A stretch of 64,000 bases of DNA from an uncultured Pseudomonadota bacterium (GCA_902763155.1 CACWQS010000004.1:1-64000); one strand, 5' to 3'. Positions 1-8,494 are shown, counted from the stretch's first letter. Numbers and translations: made by a program. The notes: a model not told the origin generated them from the letters alone.

Positions 1-53
1 TCGCACTAAACTCATTCTTCGAACTTTTGCTTGACGTAAATGTTTTGTTAAAG

Positions 54-84
54 AAGGTTTTTCCTGTTTGGAAAAACCTTTTTC
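54..84 (+). terminator. Intrinsic terminator of an upstream gene outside the window
   Basis: An 11-bp perfect stem (aaggtttttcc / ggaaaaacctt) with loop tgttt runs into a T tract. It probably ends a plus-strand gene lying before the window. Confidence 0.7.
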
Positions 85-142
85 TATTAGCCTCGTTCTC
101 CGAGTTTGTTTTGTTGTTGGGATTTTTTTGATGGCTACACAA

Positions 143-274
143 ACGTCATTACGAGCTTGTTTGGTGCATCAGATTGCGGAGCAATCGGTTTCTTCAGAGC
201 GTTAGCGATAAGAAGAAACTCACCAAACTTCGCGTTGTAATCCAGAATCTGTAATGCTATATTATACTGAATTC
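143..274. repeat. Dispersed structured repeat, type R1, copy 1
   Basis: The segment starts acgtcatt and ends with a stretch shared with 10105-10151 (aatccagaatct, then ctatattatact). It folds into an outer stem (160-166 with 221-227) enclosing two hairpins (172-177/181-186 and 188-194/213-219). The second hairpin carries the loop agagcgttagcgata. The copy at 10021-10151 keeps this fold and loop while the stem sequences differ. It fills most of the gene-free stretch 85-290. Confidence 0.7.
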
Positions 275-293
275 CCGGAAGTTAAAAATTCCC

Positions 294-324
294 TTGCATT
301 TTGCTTGATTTACGATAATATAAT
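294..324 (+). promoter_or_regulatory. Promoter of structured RNA copy A
   Basis: TTGCAT (294-299) and TATAAT (319-324) are separated by 19 bp. The same pair with the same spacing precedes RNA copy B at 18546-18576, and much of the spacer is also similar, so the promoter seems to belong to the repeated module. The spacing is longer than the usual 17 bp. Confidence 0.6.
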
Positions 325-327
325 CCT

Positions 328-480
328 GTCGGTAAGAGTTTTGCCGATGGAGTCTCAAAACTCCTCACGCGAAAATTACTCCCTTTGAGGGGAGCCGGCG
401 AAATATATTGAATACGTCGGGCTGTTCGTGTGCAGTTTTGAGCTCCCCACTTCAAAGGAATTTGAGGTGGTTTTGTTTTA
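328..480 (+). ncRNA. Structured RNA family, copy A (leader of small HTH gene)
   Basis: Seen in sequence: hairpin P0 (329-335/341-347). Closing helix P1 is GGAG 349-352 with CTCC 443-446, then ctcaaaact 354-362 with agttttgag 434-442. It extends as cacgcgaa 366-373 with ttcgtgtg 425-432. Inside are hairpin P2 (379-383/390-394) and hairpin P3 (395-400/415-420) with loop aaatatattgaata. A terminator hairpin follows at 447-470. Segment 389-395 (ggggagc) can alternatively pair with 442-448. Copy B at 18581-18727 has the same fold with compensatory changes in P1, its extension and P3, and nearly the same P3 loop. It is either an sRNA or a terminator-controlled leader for the HTH gene starting at 511. 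I do not recognise it as a named RNA class. Confidence 0.75.
447..480 (+). terminator. Intrinsic terminator ending RNA copy A
   Basis: A 10-bp stem (447-456 with 461-470, loop ggaa) is followed by ttttgtttta. It lies 30 bp before the start codon of the HTH gene, so that gene needs either readthrough or another promoter. Confidence 0.8.
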
Positions 481-510
481 TATTTAACAAAATACAAAGG
501 AGTTCTAAAG

Positions 511-756
511 ATGAAACCAAAAACACATTTTCTTATTGATAAACAAACTATCCGTGAGGTTGGTCAAGCCCTCTGGCAAATTAGCTATAATAAACATTTA
601 TATTTGCGCAATGTAGCGCACCAAACAGGTATTCCCGAAGATGTTATTGATGGCATGGAAATCGGCAAATATGCTCGTTACGGATACCTACGCAAACTGG
701 CAGACTTTTACGGTGTCTCGATAAAAATCACTGTAAAAGAAAATACCACCAAATGA
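511..756 (+). CDS. Small helix-turn-helix (XRE-like) DNA-binding protein
   Basis: The protein has 81 aa and is essentially one Cro/CI-like helix-turn-helix fold: a lead helix (REVGQALW), the turn region (VAHQTGIPEDVIDGMEIG) and a tail LADFYGVSIKIT. It is paralogous to the 74-aa protein at 18763-18987; both share FINKQ/LIDKQ starts, VGxxLW/IGxxLW and a C-terminal FYGxxIKIT block. An AAAGGAG ribosome site lies just before the ATG. The gene follows structured RNA copy A and its terminator. Its stop is 2 bp from the convergent recX stop. DNA binding is inferred from the fold; the target is unknown. Regulation by the RNA leader is inferred from position and the shared arrangement at 18.7 kb. Confidence 0.75.
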   Translation: MKPKTHFLIDKQTIREVGQALWQISYNKHLYLRNVAHQTGIPEDVIDGMEIGKYARYGYLRKLADFYGVSIKITVKENTTK

Positions 757-758
757 GG

Positions 759-1328
759 TTATTCTTCCTCAACCCTATAATCCAGCACTTCACAGACGAT
801 ATCATAATCAAATCCGGCGCGCACCAACGTTCCCATATCTTTTTGCCTAAATTCTCGCCTTTGCTCTTCCGCCCGATACGGGCCGATTTTTTTGCGCTTT
901 GCCAACCGCAACGCCATCTCCAGCGGATTATATTCCTGCTCTTGCAAAATCTCCTCAATATCCGCCGCTTTAATTCCTTTTTCGCGCAACTTATTTTGAA
1001 TATATCGAGCCGGTTTGCCCGCATTCAAGTAGCTTCTCACTTTAATTTCGGTAAAACGCGCATCGTCCAAATAGTGTAGCCGTTCAAATTCTGCCAACAC
1101 ATCTTCCACCCACTGATACGCTTCATCTTTTTTCCATTCCGGATTTTCGCGGGCATAGGCATCTACTCGCCGCCGCAGTACATTGCGCAGATTTTCCACC
1201 GACGATTCAAAACGCTTCAAATAATACAAACCGATATTTTTCAGCCGTTGCGGCGTAATTTTTTTCTGCGGTTTGCGCTGTCTTGTCGACGATTTTTTGC
1301 CCTCTGTCGGATTATTTGCGTTAAACAC
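759..1328 (-). CDS. recX: Regulatory protein RecX
   Basis: RecX-family proteins bind RecA filaments and limit recombinase activity in the cytoplasm. The 189-aa product has a basic N-terminal extension of about 35 residues, then the three-helix repeats typical of the family: YALRRLDARF-like region (LHYLDDARFTEIKVRSYLNAGK), the KLREKGI segment and a C-terminal FDYDIVCEVL block. No recA lies nearby, so the gene stands alone. It converges on the small HTH gene with a 2-bp gap. The ATG at 1328 gives normal family length plus the basic tail; an internal start would only trim that tail. Confidence 0.82.
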   Translation of the reverse strand: MFNANNPTEGKKSSTRQRKPQKKITPQRLKNIGLYYLKRFESSVENLRNVLRRRVDAYARENPEWKKDEAYQWVEDVLAEFERLHYLDDARFTEIKVRSYLNAGKPARYIQNKLREKGIKAADIEEILQEQEYNPLEMALRLAKRKKIGPYRAEEQRREFRQKDMGTLVRAGFDYDIVCEVLDYRVEEE

Positions 1329-1392
1329 TTGAAACTTCTCCCATAATAAACTAAATTTAGCCTAAGTTTAACGCAAAAGAGGTTTTTAAAAG

Positions 1393-2292
1393 ATGAACGA
1401 CAAATGTATTTCTTTCAGTCTTGATAATAATGCTTTTCGTGGGCGTATCGTCCGATTAGACCATGTTTTGAACGATATTTTTGCGCCGCGCCGCTATCCG
1501 CAAAATGTGGAAGCCGCTATGTCGGAAACTACGGCACTCGGCATTATGCTTGCCAGCCTAATGAAATATGACGGATATTTTACTCTGCAGATGCAGGGCG
1601 ACGGCCCGATTTCGGTGCTGGTAACCGATGTTACTTCTGAAGGTGTGGTGCGCACCGCCGCGAAATTTGATGAAAAGAAAATGGCCACTGCACAAGAGTT
1701 GCGTAAAACTGAGGACGAACTTGAAGCCACTCCGCATTGGTTAGGCAAGGGGAATTTGATTTTTACTATCGACCAAGGCAAAAACACCGAACTTTATCAA
1801 GGCATTGTCGATTTGAAAGGTAAAAATTTGGCCGAATGTGCGATGCGCTACTTCAAGCAATCGGAACAAATCGATACTTATCTGCGCTTGTTTGTCCGTC
1901 CGAACGGTAATACTTGGCAGGCTGCCGGTATCCTTATTCAAAAAATGCCGGCCAACGGTGGTAAGGAAAGCGATTCATCTGAAAATGCGGAAGAACTTTG
2001 GAATGAAGCAAAAATTTTGACCGACAGCTTAAAAGAAAGTGAGATTTTTGACTCTTCTTTGCCGCTTGAAGACATTTTGTATCGCTTGTATCACGAGCAT
2101 AAAGTAGCTGTAGTTAAGGAAAGCGAATATCATTTCGGGTGCCGTTGCAGTCGCGAAAAGCTGTTTGCCACGCTTAGCAATATGAAGCCGGAAGATATTG
2201 ATGCGCTGGCCGAAAACGGCAAAATTACCGCTACCTGCAATTTCTGCGGTCAAACCTATACTTTCGATAAAAGCGAACTGCTCAAACACTAA
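1393..2292 (+). CDS. hslO: Redox-regulated chaperone Hsp33
   Basis: Hsp33 is a cytosolic holdase chaperone switched on by oxidation: four cysteines bind zinc when reduced and form disulfides under oxidative stress, exposing the client-binding surface. The 299-aa protein shows the family's N-terminal fold (DNNAFRGRIVRLD, the TALGIMLASLMKYDG block) and the C-terminal redox switch. The switch cysteines fall at about residues 250 and 252 (CRC) and 282 and 285 (CNFC), matching the CxC...CxxC pattern. It is transcribed alone, with an AAAGAGG ribosome site near 1376 before the ATG at 1393. Confidence 0.93.
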   Translation: MNDKCISFSLDNNAFRGRIVRLDHVLNDIFAPRRYPQNVEAAMSETTALGIMLASLMKYDGYFTLQMQGDGPISVLVTDVTSEGVVRTAAKFDEKKMATAQELRKTEDELEATPHWLGKGNLIFTIDQGKNTELYQGIVDLKGKNLAECAMRYFKQSEQIDTYLRLFVRPNGNTWQAAGILIQKMPANGGKESDSSENAEELWNEAKILTDSLKESEIFDSSLPLEDILYRLYHEHKVAVVKESEYHFGCRCSREKLFATLSNMKPEDIDALAENGKITATCNFCGQTYTFDKSELLKH

Positions 2293-2299
2293 AAATAAC

Positions 2300-2327
2300 T
2301 TGACAAATTTCACAAAAAGCGTAGAGT
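2300..2327 (+). promoter_or_regulatory. Candidate sigma-70 promoter for the 2370 gene
   Basis: TTGACA (2300-2305) is followed after 16 bp by TAGAGT (2322-2327). The -35 is perfect and the -10 is weak. Confidence 0.45.
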
Positions 2328-2369
2328 AATAAGCAATTCATCTATTACTTAAATAAATATTTAACGCTT

Positions 2370-3053
2370 ATGGAACAAAAAAGCTTGTTTATTTCTCTGT
2401 CTGCACAAGGTGTGAGCAGAGAAGACGCTTTGGCTTATGCCGAGTGGTTGGAAAAAGAGGGAAAAGATAACACTGAGAGCCGGATTAAAACCCCGCTTGA
2501 TGTTGTTTATCTGGCTAATGACGGCAAGGCTGTAGAGTGTATGCCTTATCTGGACCTTACCCGCACCGGAGATGTTTGGGGTATCAAAGTTGACTACGTT
2601 CTCTGGTGCCGACTTGAAGATAAAGGTAGTGTTGCCTCATTAGAACAGGTGTTACATGCAACATCTCAGCCCTCTCATTTGCCCCCGTTGAATGCGACGC
2701 AAATGCAGGAGATGGTTTATCGCTTGAGCAAGGGGCGTAAATCCGGATTTTTCGCTACAACCGGTTCGCTTTATCTTGACTGCCATGTGCCGTCCGAGAG
2801 CGATTTGCTCAACTGCTATCGCGAGATTATGGCTTTCAACGAGATGATTACCCTGTTCAAGAGCCACGGTATTATTGCCGATTATTGGAAAGAAGGTAAT
2901 CTTCTGTGCGTAAGTAGCTACGGAGATGAACAGCTGAAATTGGTCAATCCGGTATCGACGCATAGTAATGATCTTGCTCCAAACGGGCGATATACTTTGC
3001 GTCCGGTGCATCTGATTACTGAGAATGATGTGCTTTTTCCAAAGCATCGTTAA
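2370..3053 (+). CDS. Conserved-looking protein of unknown function
   Basis: I do not recognise this 227-aa protein. It has no signal peptide, membrane segment or obvious catalytic motif. The N-terminus (SLFISLSAQGVSREDALAYAEWLEKEGK) looks helical, followed by mixed alpha/beta sequence with several short strands (DVVYLANDGKAVECMP, GSLYLDCHVP, NLLCVSSYGDEQLKLV). It is a single-gene unit with a promoter-like sequence at 2300-2327 and a terminator at 3061-3096. No clear Shine-Dalgarno precedes the ATG. Codon use resembles the neighbours, so recent transfer is not evident. Confidence 0.6.
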   Translation: MEQKSLFISLSAQGVSREDALAYAEWLEKEGKDNTESRIKTPLDVVYLANDGKAVECMPYLDLTRTGDVWGIKVDYVLWCRLEDKGSVASLEQVLHATSQPSHLPPLNATQMQEMVYRLSKGRKSGFFATTGSLYLDCHVPSESDLLNCYREIMAFNEMITLFKSHGIIADYWKEGNLLCVSSYGDEQLKLVNPVSTHSNDLAPNGRYTLRPVHLITENDVLFPKHR

Positions 3054-3060
3054 AAAATCA

Positions 3061-3096
3061 AAGCGCTTGCCATTGAGGCAGGCGCTTAAAATTTTG
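3061..3096 (+). terminator. Hairpin terminator after the 2370 gene
   Basis: Stem 61-71/77-87 of this kilobase (aagcgc and tgcc paired with ggca and gcgctt) is closed by a 5-nt loop. The T tail is weak (aaaatttt), so efficiency is uncertain. Confidence 0.55.
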
Positions 3097-3146
3097 GCTT
3101 AATTTAAAGAAGTGTTGTTTTTTTACATTGTTAGCATATTGTTTTA

Positions 3147-3259
3147 ACGTCATTCTGACACTGAATGTTAATGAAGTGGAAGAATCCATTTCGTTCTGAT
3201 AGAACGAAACAACATTAATAGTGTTGTTGGATACTTCGCCTGTCGGCTCAGTATGACGT
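3147..3259. repeat. Dispersed palindromic repeat, type R2, copy 1
   Basis: The ends are inverted: acgtcattctgac at the left, and ctcagtatgacgt at the right. Inside lie gaagaatcca and its partner tggatacttc, plus a hairpin ttcgttctgatagaacgaa. This is the widespread GTCATTCTGAG...GAAGAATCC type of bacterial repeat. It fills most of the 258-bp gap between convergent genes. Other copies are at 24862, 25198, 27335 and 41646. Confidence 0.7.
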
Positions 3260-3311
3260 GAAAAACAACACTTTCATTTGATAGCGCTTAAACTTTTATC
3301 GGTTTCAAAAT

Positions 3312-5807
3312 TTACATTTCCATGCTGCCGCGGCTTCGTGTTGCTCCGCCATGGAATGCCGTTCCACCACCGGTGCCACCGGTAGCGCGTGCTGCTTCTT
3401 CAGCTTCTCGACGTGCTCTTTGCTCTGCTTCCACCTTTTTTTCATAAGCACCTATACCCAAAGATACCTGTCCTTCTTTTGGTAAAGCAATTTCATCAAC
3501 ACCCATTGCAGCTAAATCTGTATTGATAGCCGAGGCTCTCTTTTCAGCTGCCCGATATACATTACGCACCAATGTATCCGGCAGGGCACGTGCTCCCAAA
3601 ACTTTCGTATCTTTTAAGCGGTTTGCATCTAAAATATCATATACTTCTTTTCTTGCCGCTTCAACTTGTTCATCGAGTAATGCCTTATATACCTTTATCA
3701 ACTGGTTTGGTGTAATATCGCGGATATCTGCCGGCAATCCCAAATCCAACAATGCTTTCTTCTGTTTTGGTGTAACAACCGCACTAACGTCATTTTCGTG
3801 CGGTTTGGAGGTATCACCTATAATCTCCCCAATACTACCGGTTCTTAAACCGGAAATGCTACCACGATTTAGAGTTTCTTTATAAATTTCAAATATCTGA
3901 GTTAAAGCGCGATACGCAGCTATTTTGTAGAAAGCACCTTCTTCTTTATCTCCGGCAATTAAAGTTTTACTTAATATGCTTTTTAGCCCGCGAGCATATC
4001 CTTTCTTAAAGCTGTTATAATCATAAGATTTAATATACCCTTCAATAAAGTCTTCTTCATCTTCGCTCGGGGTTTTACCTTTTTTAGCATTATTCTCTTG
4101 CATCTGCAAAGCTATGCGATATTTATAGAGGGTAAGTTTATCAGCATCCATATGCTTATCTTGTGCGGCCTTAACCATAGCACCGGCTTTATCAACATCA
4201 AGCTTCATTCCTACCCAAACAATACCTTTTTCGCCCAAAGCGGTGCGCCATAAGCCTTTTTCATCATCAGGCAGACCCTCAGGGAAGTTAATATGCGTAA
4301 AGCCCATACTTTCAAACTTTCCGGCCATAGCGTTAATAAGCGCTTTTTTATCGCCTTTGTTGAAACGATAACTGAAGGTTAATTGCCCGTTATCATCAAC
4401 GCTGACAAACAGCTTAAACGCATAAGTGAATTTGGCTTCACCGTTTTTATCACGTCTGCCGTCGTGCTCTTCATCGTTGCGGTTATCATAAACTACATAC
4501 TCCGTCCACTTGGAATGGAAAAAGCCTTTTTTGAAATAAGTTACGTTACGCTTTTTGTTTAAGCCTTTTCCTTCTAGCAATTCTTCCATTATTTTTTCTG
4601 CTTCTTTCAGGGAAGGATTAGGCAATTTTACCGCTCCAACCGGTTGAATTTGTTCTTCTTGCGGTTGCTCCGGTTCTTCCGGTGCGCTTCCGTCATCAGG
4701 TGTGCCGTCAAACGCAGTTCCGGAATAACTTGAACCTTCCATAGCCAAAGACTGAGCCGAAACTGTAAACGATACAGTCGGCTCTGCATCATAAGAAATG
4801 TTTTTATTATCGATTTCTTCGCCGGCTTGGCGAGCTTTTTCTTCGTTGGCTTCCAGTGTGCGCATCTCATTTTCTGCCGCCATTGCTCGTTCGGCATGCT
4901 TATCCGCTTGCACTTCATTAAACATACCATGCAACATTTCCTGCATTTGTTCTTCATGAGCTGTCAGGTGCGGGCGATTAGCATTATAAAACTCCGGAGC
5001 ATCAACTTCGCCGTCAAAAGTCATCGGTATGTGTAAATCAAATGTCGAAAATCCATATCGTTCGCAAAATTCCATAATTTGCCGAATTTTTTCTTTATTG
5101 GATTTCAATTTTTCCGGATTATCAAGTTCCAAATCTGTAGCCGCCTTAGCATCAATGGAAACTTTCATTTCGGTGCGGGTGTCATTACGGTCAGACGGTT
5201 CCATCATCAGCTTAAACGGTAATCCGTTGTGCAAATCCACCTCTAAACCGATATGCGGAATTCTTCCACCTTCTTCCTCGGTAATACTGCTTTGCAAGTG
5301 CTGTCCGAGCGACATATATCCTGATGTAACGGTGTCTTCGGTTTCAATAAATCTTACTGTAGCATTTTCTTCCATTAAATGTGCTTGCTGTTGTATGGAA
5401 TAGAGTTGGGCAAAAGCTTCGGCATACGGTTCTTTATCCAGCCATTTACGTGCATCTTGCACGGTTTGATTCCAATCTTTGAATTCGGCTTTTTCTCTTT
5501 CTATTACTAATTTATCATGTTCTTGATTGGCGGTCATACCGGTAGCCATCGCCTGCAAACGAGTTTGGATTTTGTTTAAAACAGCCTTATTTTTGGTGTC
5601 GCTTTCCTCTTCTATTTTCGCACTGATTTCAGCTATGCTATTTATCACATCTTGCAGATTTGCATTATCTTCGCGCATTTCTTCAATCTTGCTTTGCAGA
5701 GCCTGCGCCGCTTCCATATCTATCTGAAATTTTTTACGCAAACTATTGACGGAATTATCGCCTTCAACAGCCTTAACATTTGTTGTTTCAAATAAATCAA
5801 TATCCAT
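3312..5807 (-). CDS. Large cytoplasmic protein of unknown function, possible internal duplication
   Basis: I do not recognise this 831-aa protein. Residues 15-120 are strongly helical and coiled-coil-like, rich in Glu, Lys and Gln. Two segments look alike: about 170-270 (GLEVDLHNGLPFKLMM then KIRQIMEFCERYGFSTFDL) and about 450-530 (FKLFVSVDDNGQLTFSYRF then INAMAGKFESMGFTHINFP), suggesting two copies of one alpha/beta domain. A Pro/Glu-rich linker (about 370-395) separates them. The C-terminus is helical and ends in a Gly-rich tail. No signal peptide is seen. The upstream TTG at 5813 overlaps the ribosome-site region; GGAG at 5815-5818 fits the ATG at 5807. It may be a structural or polyvalent accessory protein, but no function is supported. 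Confidence 0.7.
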   Translation of the reverse strand: MDIDLFETTNVKAVEGDNSVNSLRKKFQIDMEAAQALQSKIEEMREDNANLQDVINSIAEISAKIEEESDTKNKAVLNKIQTRLQAMATGMTANQEHDKLVIEREKAEFKDWNQTVQDARKWLDKEPYAEAFAQLYSIQQQAHLMEENATVRFIETEDTVTSGYMSLGQHLQSSITEEEGGRIPHIGLEVDLHNGLPFKLMMEPSDRNDTRTEMKVSIDAKAATDLELDNPEKLKSNKEKIRQIMEFCERYGFSTFDLHIPMTFDGEVDAPEFYNANRPHLTAHEEQMQEMLHGMFNEVQADKHAERAMAAENEMRTLEANEEKARQAGEEIDNKNISYDAEPTVSFTVSAQSLAMEGSSYSGTAFDGTPDDGSAPEEPEQPQEEQIQPVGAVKLPNPSLKEAEKIMEELLEGKGLNKKRNVTYFKKGFFHSKWTEYVVYDNRNDEEHDGRRDKNGEAKFTYAFKLFVSVDDNGQLTFSYRFNKGDKKALINAMAGKFESMGFTHINFPEGLPDDEKGLWRTALGEKGIVWVGMKLDVDKAGAMVKAAQDKHMDADKLTLYKYRIALQMQENNAKKGKTPSEDEEDFIEGYIKSYDYNSFKKGYARGLKSILSKTLIAGDKEEGAFYKIAAYRALTQIFEIYKETLNRGSISGLRTGSIGEIIGDTSKPHENDVSAVVTPKQKKALLDLGLPADIRDITPNQLIKVYKALLDEQVEAARKEVYDILDANRLKDTKVLGARALPDTLVRNVYRAAEKRASAINTDLAAMGVDEIALPKEGQVSLGIGAYEKKVEAEQRARREAEEAARATGGTGGGTAFHGGATRSRGSMEM

Positions 5808-5872
5808 AGCCAATCTCCATACAGATGTTTTCTTTGTGCCTTAATGTAGCATATTTTTTTATAAATAGCAAC

Positions 5873-6415
5873 CTATTTTTTTGACAAAAATAAAATGCGA
5901 GCTAAACCGTAAACCCGTGAGTCAACTACCTCAAATTCTTCCGGCACATCAATTTTTTCATCGTGACGAATTTCAACAATACACACCGCACCATCATGCA
6001 ACCAACCTTTACTAATAAGCTGAGCTAAAACTACGTCGCTCAAACCTTTGTTATATGGGGCATCCATAAATACCAGATGAAATTTACGCTTCAAGCGTGG
6101 CAAATTTTCAGCGGCTGCCCGCACCAGATGAATTTTATCTTGCTCTGCCGTGAACATTTTGGCATTACGTTCGGCGTTTTTAATATCCATATCAACCAGT
6201 GTAACACTTTTAAATCCACGAGAAATCGCTTCCAATCCGAACGCACCGGTGCCAGCAAAAATATCGGCCATATCCAAATTTTCATAAGCTTCGCCCAAGT
6301 GCGAATACAAAATATTAAACACCGCCTCGCGTGCCCTGTCTGCGGTAGGGCGAACAGCTTTCCCTTCCGGCGACCATAATTTTTTACCGCGATATTTCCC
6401 GCCGATAATTCTCAT
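5873..6415 (-). CDS. rsmD: 16S rRNA (guanine966-N2)-methyltransferase RsmD
   Basis: RsmD methylates G966 of 16S rRNA using S-adenosylmethionine. The 180-aa protein carries the family signature: start MRIIGGKYRGKKL, the RPTADRAREAVFNIL block, SAM-binding DIFAGTGAFGLEA (about residues 51-63), and catalytic DAPY (about 118-121). Its ATG overlaps the stop of the pseudouridine synthase gene by 4 bp, so the two rRNA-modification genes are co-translated. Length is normal for the family. Confidence 0.94.
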   Translation of the reverse strand: MRIIGGKYRGKKLWSPEGKAVRPTADRAREAVFNILYSHLGEAYENLDMADIFAGTGAFGLEAISRGFKSVTLVDMDIKNAERNAKMFTAEQDKIHLVRAAAENLPRLKRKFHLVFMDAPYNKGLSDVVLAQLISKGWLHDGAVCIVEIRHDEKIDVPEEFEVVDSRVYGLARILFLSKK

Positions 6416-7134
6416 AGCGCAAATTTACTCCCCAGCTGTTCACGCAACACTTTTTGCGGCACTTCTTTCACTTCGCCTTTTTTCAAGTTGCCGAGTTGGA
6501 ATGGTCCGTAAGAAAGACGTATCAGCCGTGCCACTTCCAAGCCGATAGATTTCATCAGCTTGCGCACTTCACGGTTTTTACCTTCGCTTAAAGTAACAAT
6601 CAACCAACTATTGGTACCGTTTTGGCTCTCCAATTCGACTTGCACCGGCCCGTATTGCACTCCGTCAACAACTGCCCCTTTGGCTAAATCGGCCAATTTT
6701 TTCTTATCCACAAAACCGTGCACGCGCACTTTATAACGACGGCTCCACGCATTTTGCGGCAGTTCCAATTGGCGGGAAAGTTCCCCGTTGTTGGTGAGCA
6801 AAAGCAAACCTTCCGAGTTTAAGTCCAAGCGCCCGACGCTGATAACGCGCGGCATACCGGCCGGCAAGTTATCAAACACCGTGGCACGGTCAGAAGTATC
6901 TTTATGCGTGGTCAAAAGCCCCACCGGTTTATGATACAGCCACAAACGAGTTTTTTCTTTTTCCGGCAATTTTTCGCCGTCGAGCAAAATTTTTTCATCG
7001 CCGTTGACGTTAAACGCCGGCGTTTCGACGGTAACACCGTTAACCGTGACGCGTTGTTGTTTTATTAGCTCCTCGGCATCACGACGCGAACAAACTCCGC
7101 TGCGAGCCATAAATTTTGCCAGTCTTTCTGCCAT
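6412..7134 (-). CDS. rluB: RluB/RsuA-family 23S/16S rRNA pseudouridine synthase
   Basis: The enzyme isomerises uridine to pseudouridine in rRNA. The 240-aa protein has an N-terminal S4 RNA-binding domain (about residues 3-50, starting RLAKFMARSGVCSRRDAE) and a pseudouridine synthase domain. That domain holds the catalytic-aspartate motif GRLDLNSEGLLLLTN (about 101-115) and a C-terminal EGKNREVRKLM block. RluB, RluE, RluF and RsuA share this architecture; RluB is likely because of the rsmD neighbour and S4 domain, but the exact target base cannot be read from sequence. A GGAAG ribosome site precedes the ATG. Confidence 0.88.
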   Translation of the reverse strand: MAERLAKFMARSGVCSRRDAEELIKQQRVTVNGVTVETPAFNVNGDEKILLDGEKLPEKEKTRLWLYHKPVGLLTTHKDTSDRATVFDNLPAGMPRVISVGRLDLNSEGLLLLTNNGELSRQLELPQNAWSRRYKVRVHGFVDKKKLADLAKGAVVDGVQYGPVQVELESQNGTNSWLIVTLSEGKNREVRKLMKSIGLEVARLIRLSYGPFQLGNLKKGEVKEVPQKVLREQLGSKFAL

Positions 7135-7199
7135 TTTTTACTTCCTTTTTATTTCTTTGCCAATATAATATCGTTAAATAATGAAAAAAAGGTGAACTT

Positions 7200-7649
7200 A
7201 TGAACAAGCAAGACTACATGTTACGTGCGATACAATTAGCTAAACAAGCGGTCGCGGAAGACGAAGTGCCTGTAGGGGCGGTGGTGGTAGATTCTGCCGG
7301 CAAGATTATTGCCGAAGCCTATAACCAAAGCGCCCATAGCGGAGATGCTACCGCCCATGCCGAAATTTTGGCCATTCAACGTGCTTGCGCCAAACTTAAA
7401 ACTACTCGTTTATGGGATTGCGATATGTATGTTTCGCTTGAACCATGCACTATGTGTGCGGCGGCCATTTCGTTTGCCCGTATCAAAAATTTGTATTTCG
7501 GCGCCACCGATGAAAAAGGCGGAGCGGTAATTAGCGGTGTCAAGTTTTACGATTCGCCTACCTGCCACCATAAACCGGTTGTGGAAGGCGGTATTTGCGC
7601 CGCAGAATGCGGGAAAATATTAAAAGATTTTTTTAAAGCCAAAAGATGA
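7200..7649 (+). CDS. tadA: tRNA-specific adenosine deaminase TadA
   Basis: TadA converts adenosine 34 to inosine in the anticodon of tRNA-Arg(ACG). The 149-aa protein has the zinc-dependent deaminase motifs: HAE at residues 53-55 (zinc ligand His and proton-shuttle Glu) and PCTMC at 82-86 (two Cys ligands). The loop DEVPVGAVVV is typical. An AAAGGTG ribosome site lies 5 bp before the ATG. It is transcribed divergently from rluB. Confidence 0.95.
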   Translation: MNKQDYMLRAIQLAKQAVAEDEVPVGAVVVDSAGKIIAEAYNQSAHSGDATAHAEILAIQRACAKLKTTRLWDCDMYVSLEPCTMCAAAISFARIKNLYFGATDEKGGAVISGVKFYDSPTCHHKPVVEGGICAAECGKILKDFFKAKR

Positions 7650-7704
7650 GGAGGACTATTCTTCTTCTGCACAGTGCACTGATTTCCCGATTGTTAGTGC
7701 ATAT

Positions 7705-8043
7705 TTAGCTGAAATTTTTCTTTAGAAGTTCAATATATTCTTCTATATGGGCAAGAAGTGTATCGTCCAATTTGTAAATAACTTCTATGAGTTTAGTTTC
7801 AGCCCTGAAACGTTTCATTGATTTGTTTTTTGTTATTTGAATACTTAGCAGTTCATCAACAGTTATATCAAAATACTTTGCCAGACTATAAATCAACGGC
7901 ACTGTTGGCATAACGACACCTCTTTCCAAATTAGAAATTGTGCGCCACGAAACATCACAAGCCATAGCAAGTTCTTCTTGCGTTAAGTGTGCATTTTTGC
8001 GCAGTGTCCGAACTTTCAAACCGATATTAAGTGCTTTAATCAT
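7705..8043 (-). CDS. XRE-family helix-turn-helix regulator
   Basis: The 112-aa protein starts at the ATG at 8043, which overlaps the nuclease stop in an ATGA arrangement; the longer frame to 8070 lies inside the nuclease gene. Residues about 8-60 form a canonical HTH_3 domain (LKVRTLRKNAHLTQEELAMACDVSWRTISNLERG), followed by a helical C-terminus (about 70-112) that may dimerise. It is translationally coupled to the secreted nuclease gene upstream, and both follow structured RNA copy D. It is probably a transcriptional regulator, perhaps of its own operon; the target is unknown. Confidence 0.85.
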   Translation of the reverse strand: MIKALNIGLKVRTLRKNAHLTQEELAMACDVSWRTISNLERGVVMPTVPLIYSLAKYFDITVDELLSIQITKNKSMKRFRAETKLIEVIYKLDDTLLAHIEEYIELLKKNFS

Positions 8044-8486
8044 TTTTTGATAACCACATACTTGTTGCAACCACCACTTTCTAGCATATATTTGTTAACA
8101 TCAATCGCACCGGCTGATTTTATGTCGTCGAGAAACACTTTGCCTAAAATACGACCGAAAGAGTCTCTCTTTTTCCATGCAACTCTTATGTATTTGTGGT
8201 CATTAAGTAAATTTTTCAGCTTTTTTCGTGATTGCTTTCCCCGATTAAAAATTTCATCGTACGATAAATTATAGAATTTATGTTGAAATACTGTGTGTTT
8301 ATTCTTTCCGGTTTCATAACAATCAACATCAAGCAACCGGATTTTGGTGGTTTCATTATTGACCAGAGCTGTTAACGTATCACCGTCATTTATTTTGACA
8401 ATGGTTGCAACAAATTCGTGCGCAAATGCAGATTGCACGAAAAAAATCGTCAATAAAATTATGTAAAAAACTGTTTTTTTCATCAA
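8040..8486 (-). CDS. Secreted staphylococcal-nuclease-like (SNase) protein
   Basis: The 148-aa protein begins with a signal peptide (MMKKTVFYIILLTIFFVQSA, cleavage likely after AFA), followed by an SNase/TNase domain. Visible landmarks are VKINDGDTLTA, IRLLDVDCYET, a conserved Gly/Lys-rich region and RDSFGRILGKVF. The family hydrolyses DNA or RNA with Ca2+; the second acidic/arginine landmark (DVDCYETG in place of the usual GIDAPE) deviates, so activity is uncertain. It shares an operon with the XRE regulator downstream. AAAGAG just past the RNA terminator serves as ribosome site. A second SNase-like gene lies at 22939. Confidence 0.8.
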   Translation of the reverse strand: MMKKTVFYIILLTIFFVQSAFAHEFVATIVKINDGDTLTALVNNETTKIRLLDVDCYETGKNKHTVFQHKFYNLSYDEIFNRGKQSRKKLKNLLNDHKYIRVAWKKRDSFGRILGKVFLDDIKSAGAIDVNKYMLESGGCNKYVVIKK

Positions 8487-8494
8487 CTCTTTCT

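Noticed and set aside
282..497. 71-codon minus-strand frame
   Set aside because: It lies opposite the structured RNA copy A and its promoter, without a ribosome site.
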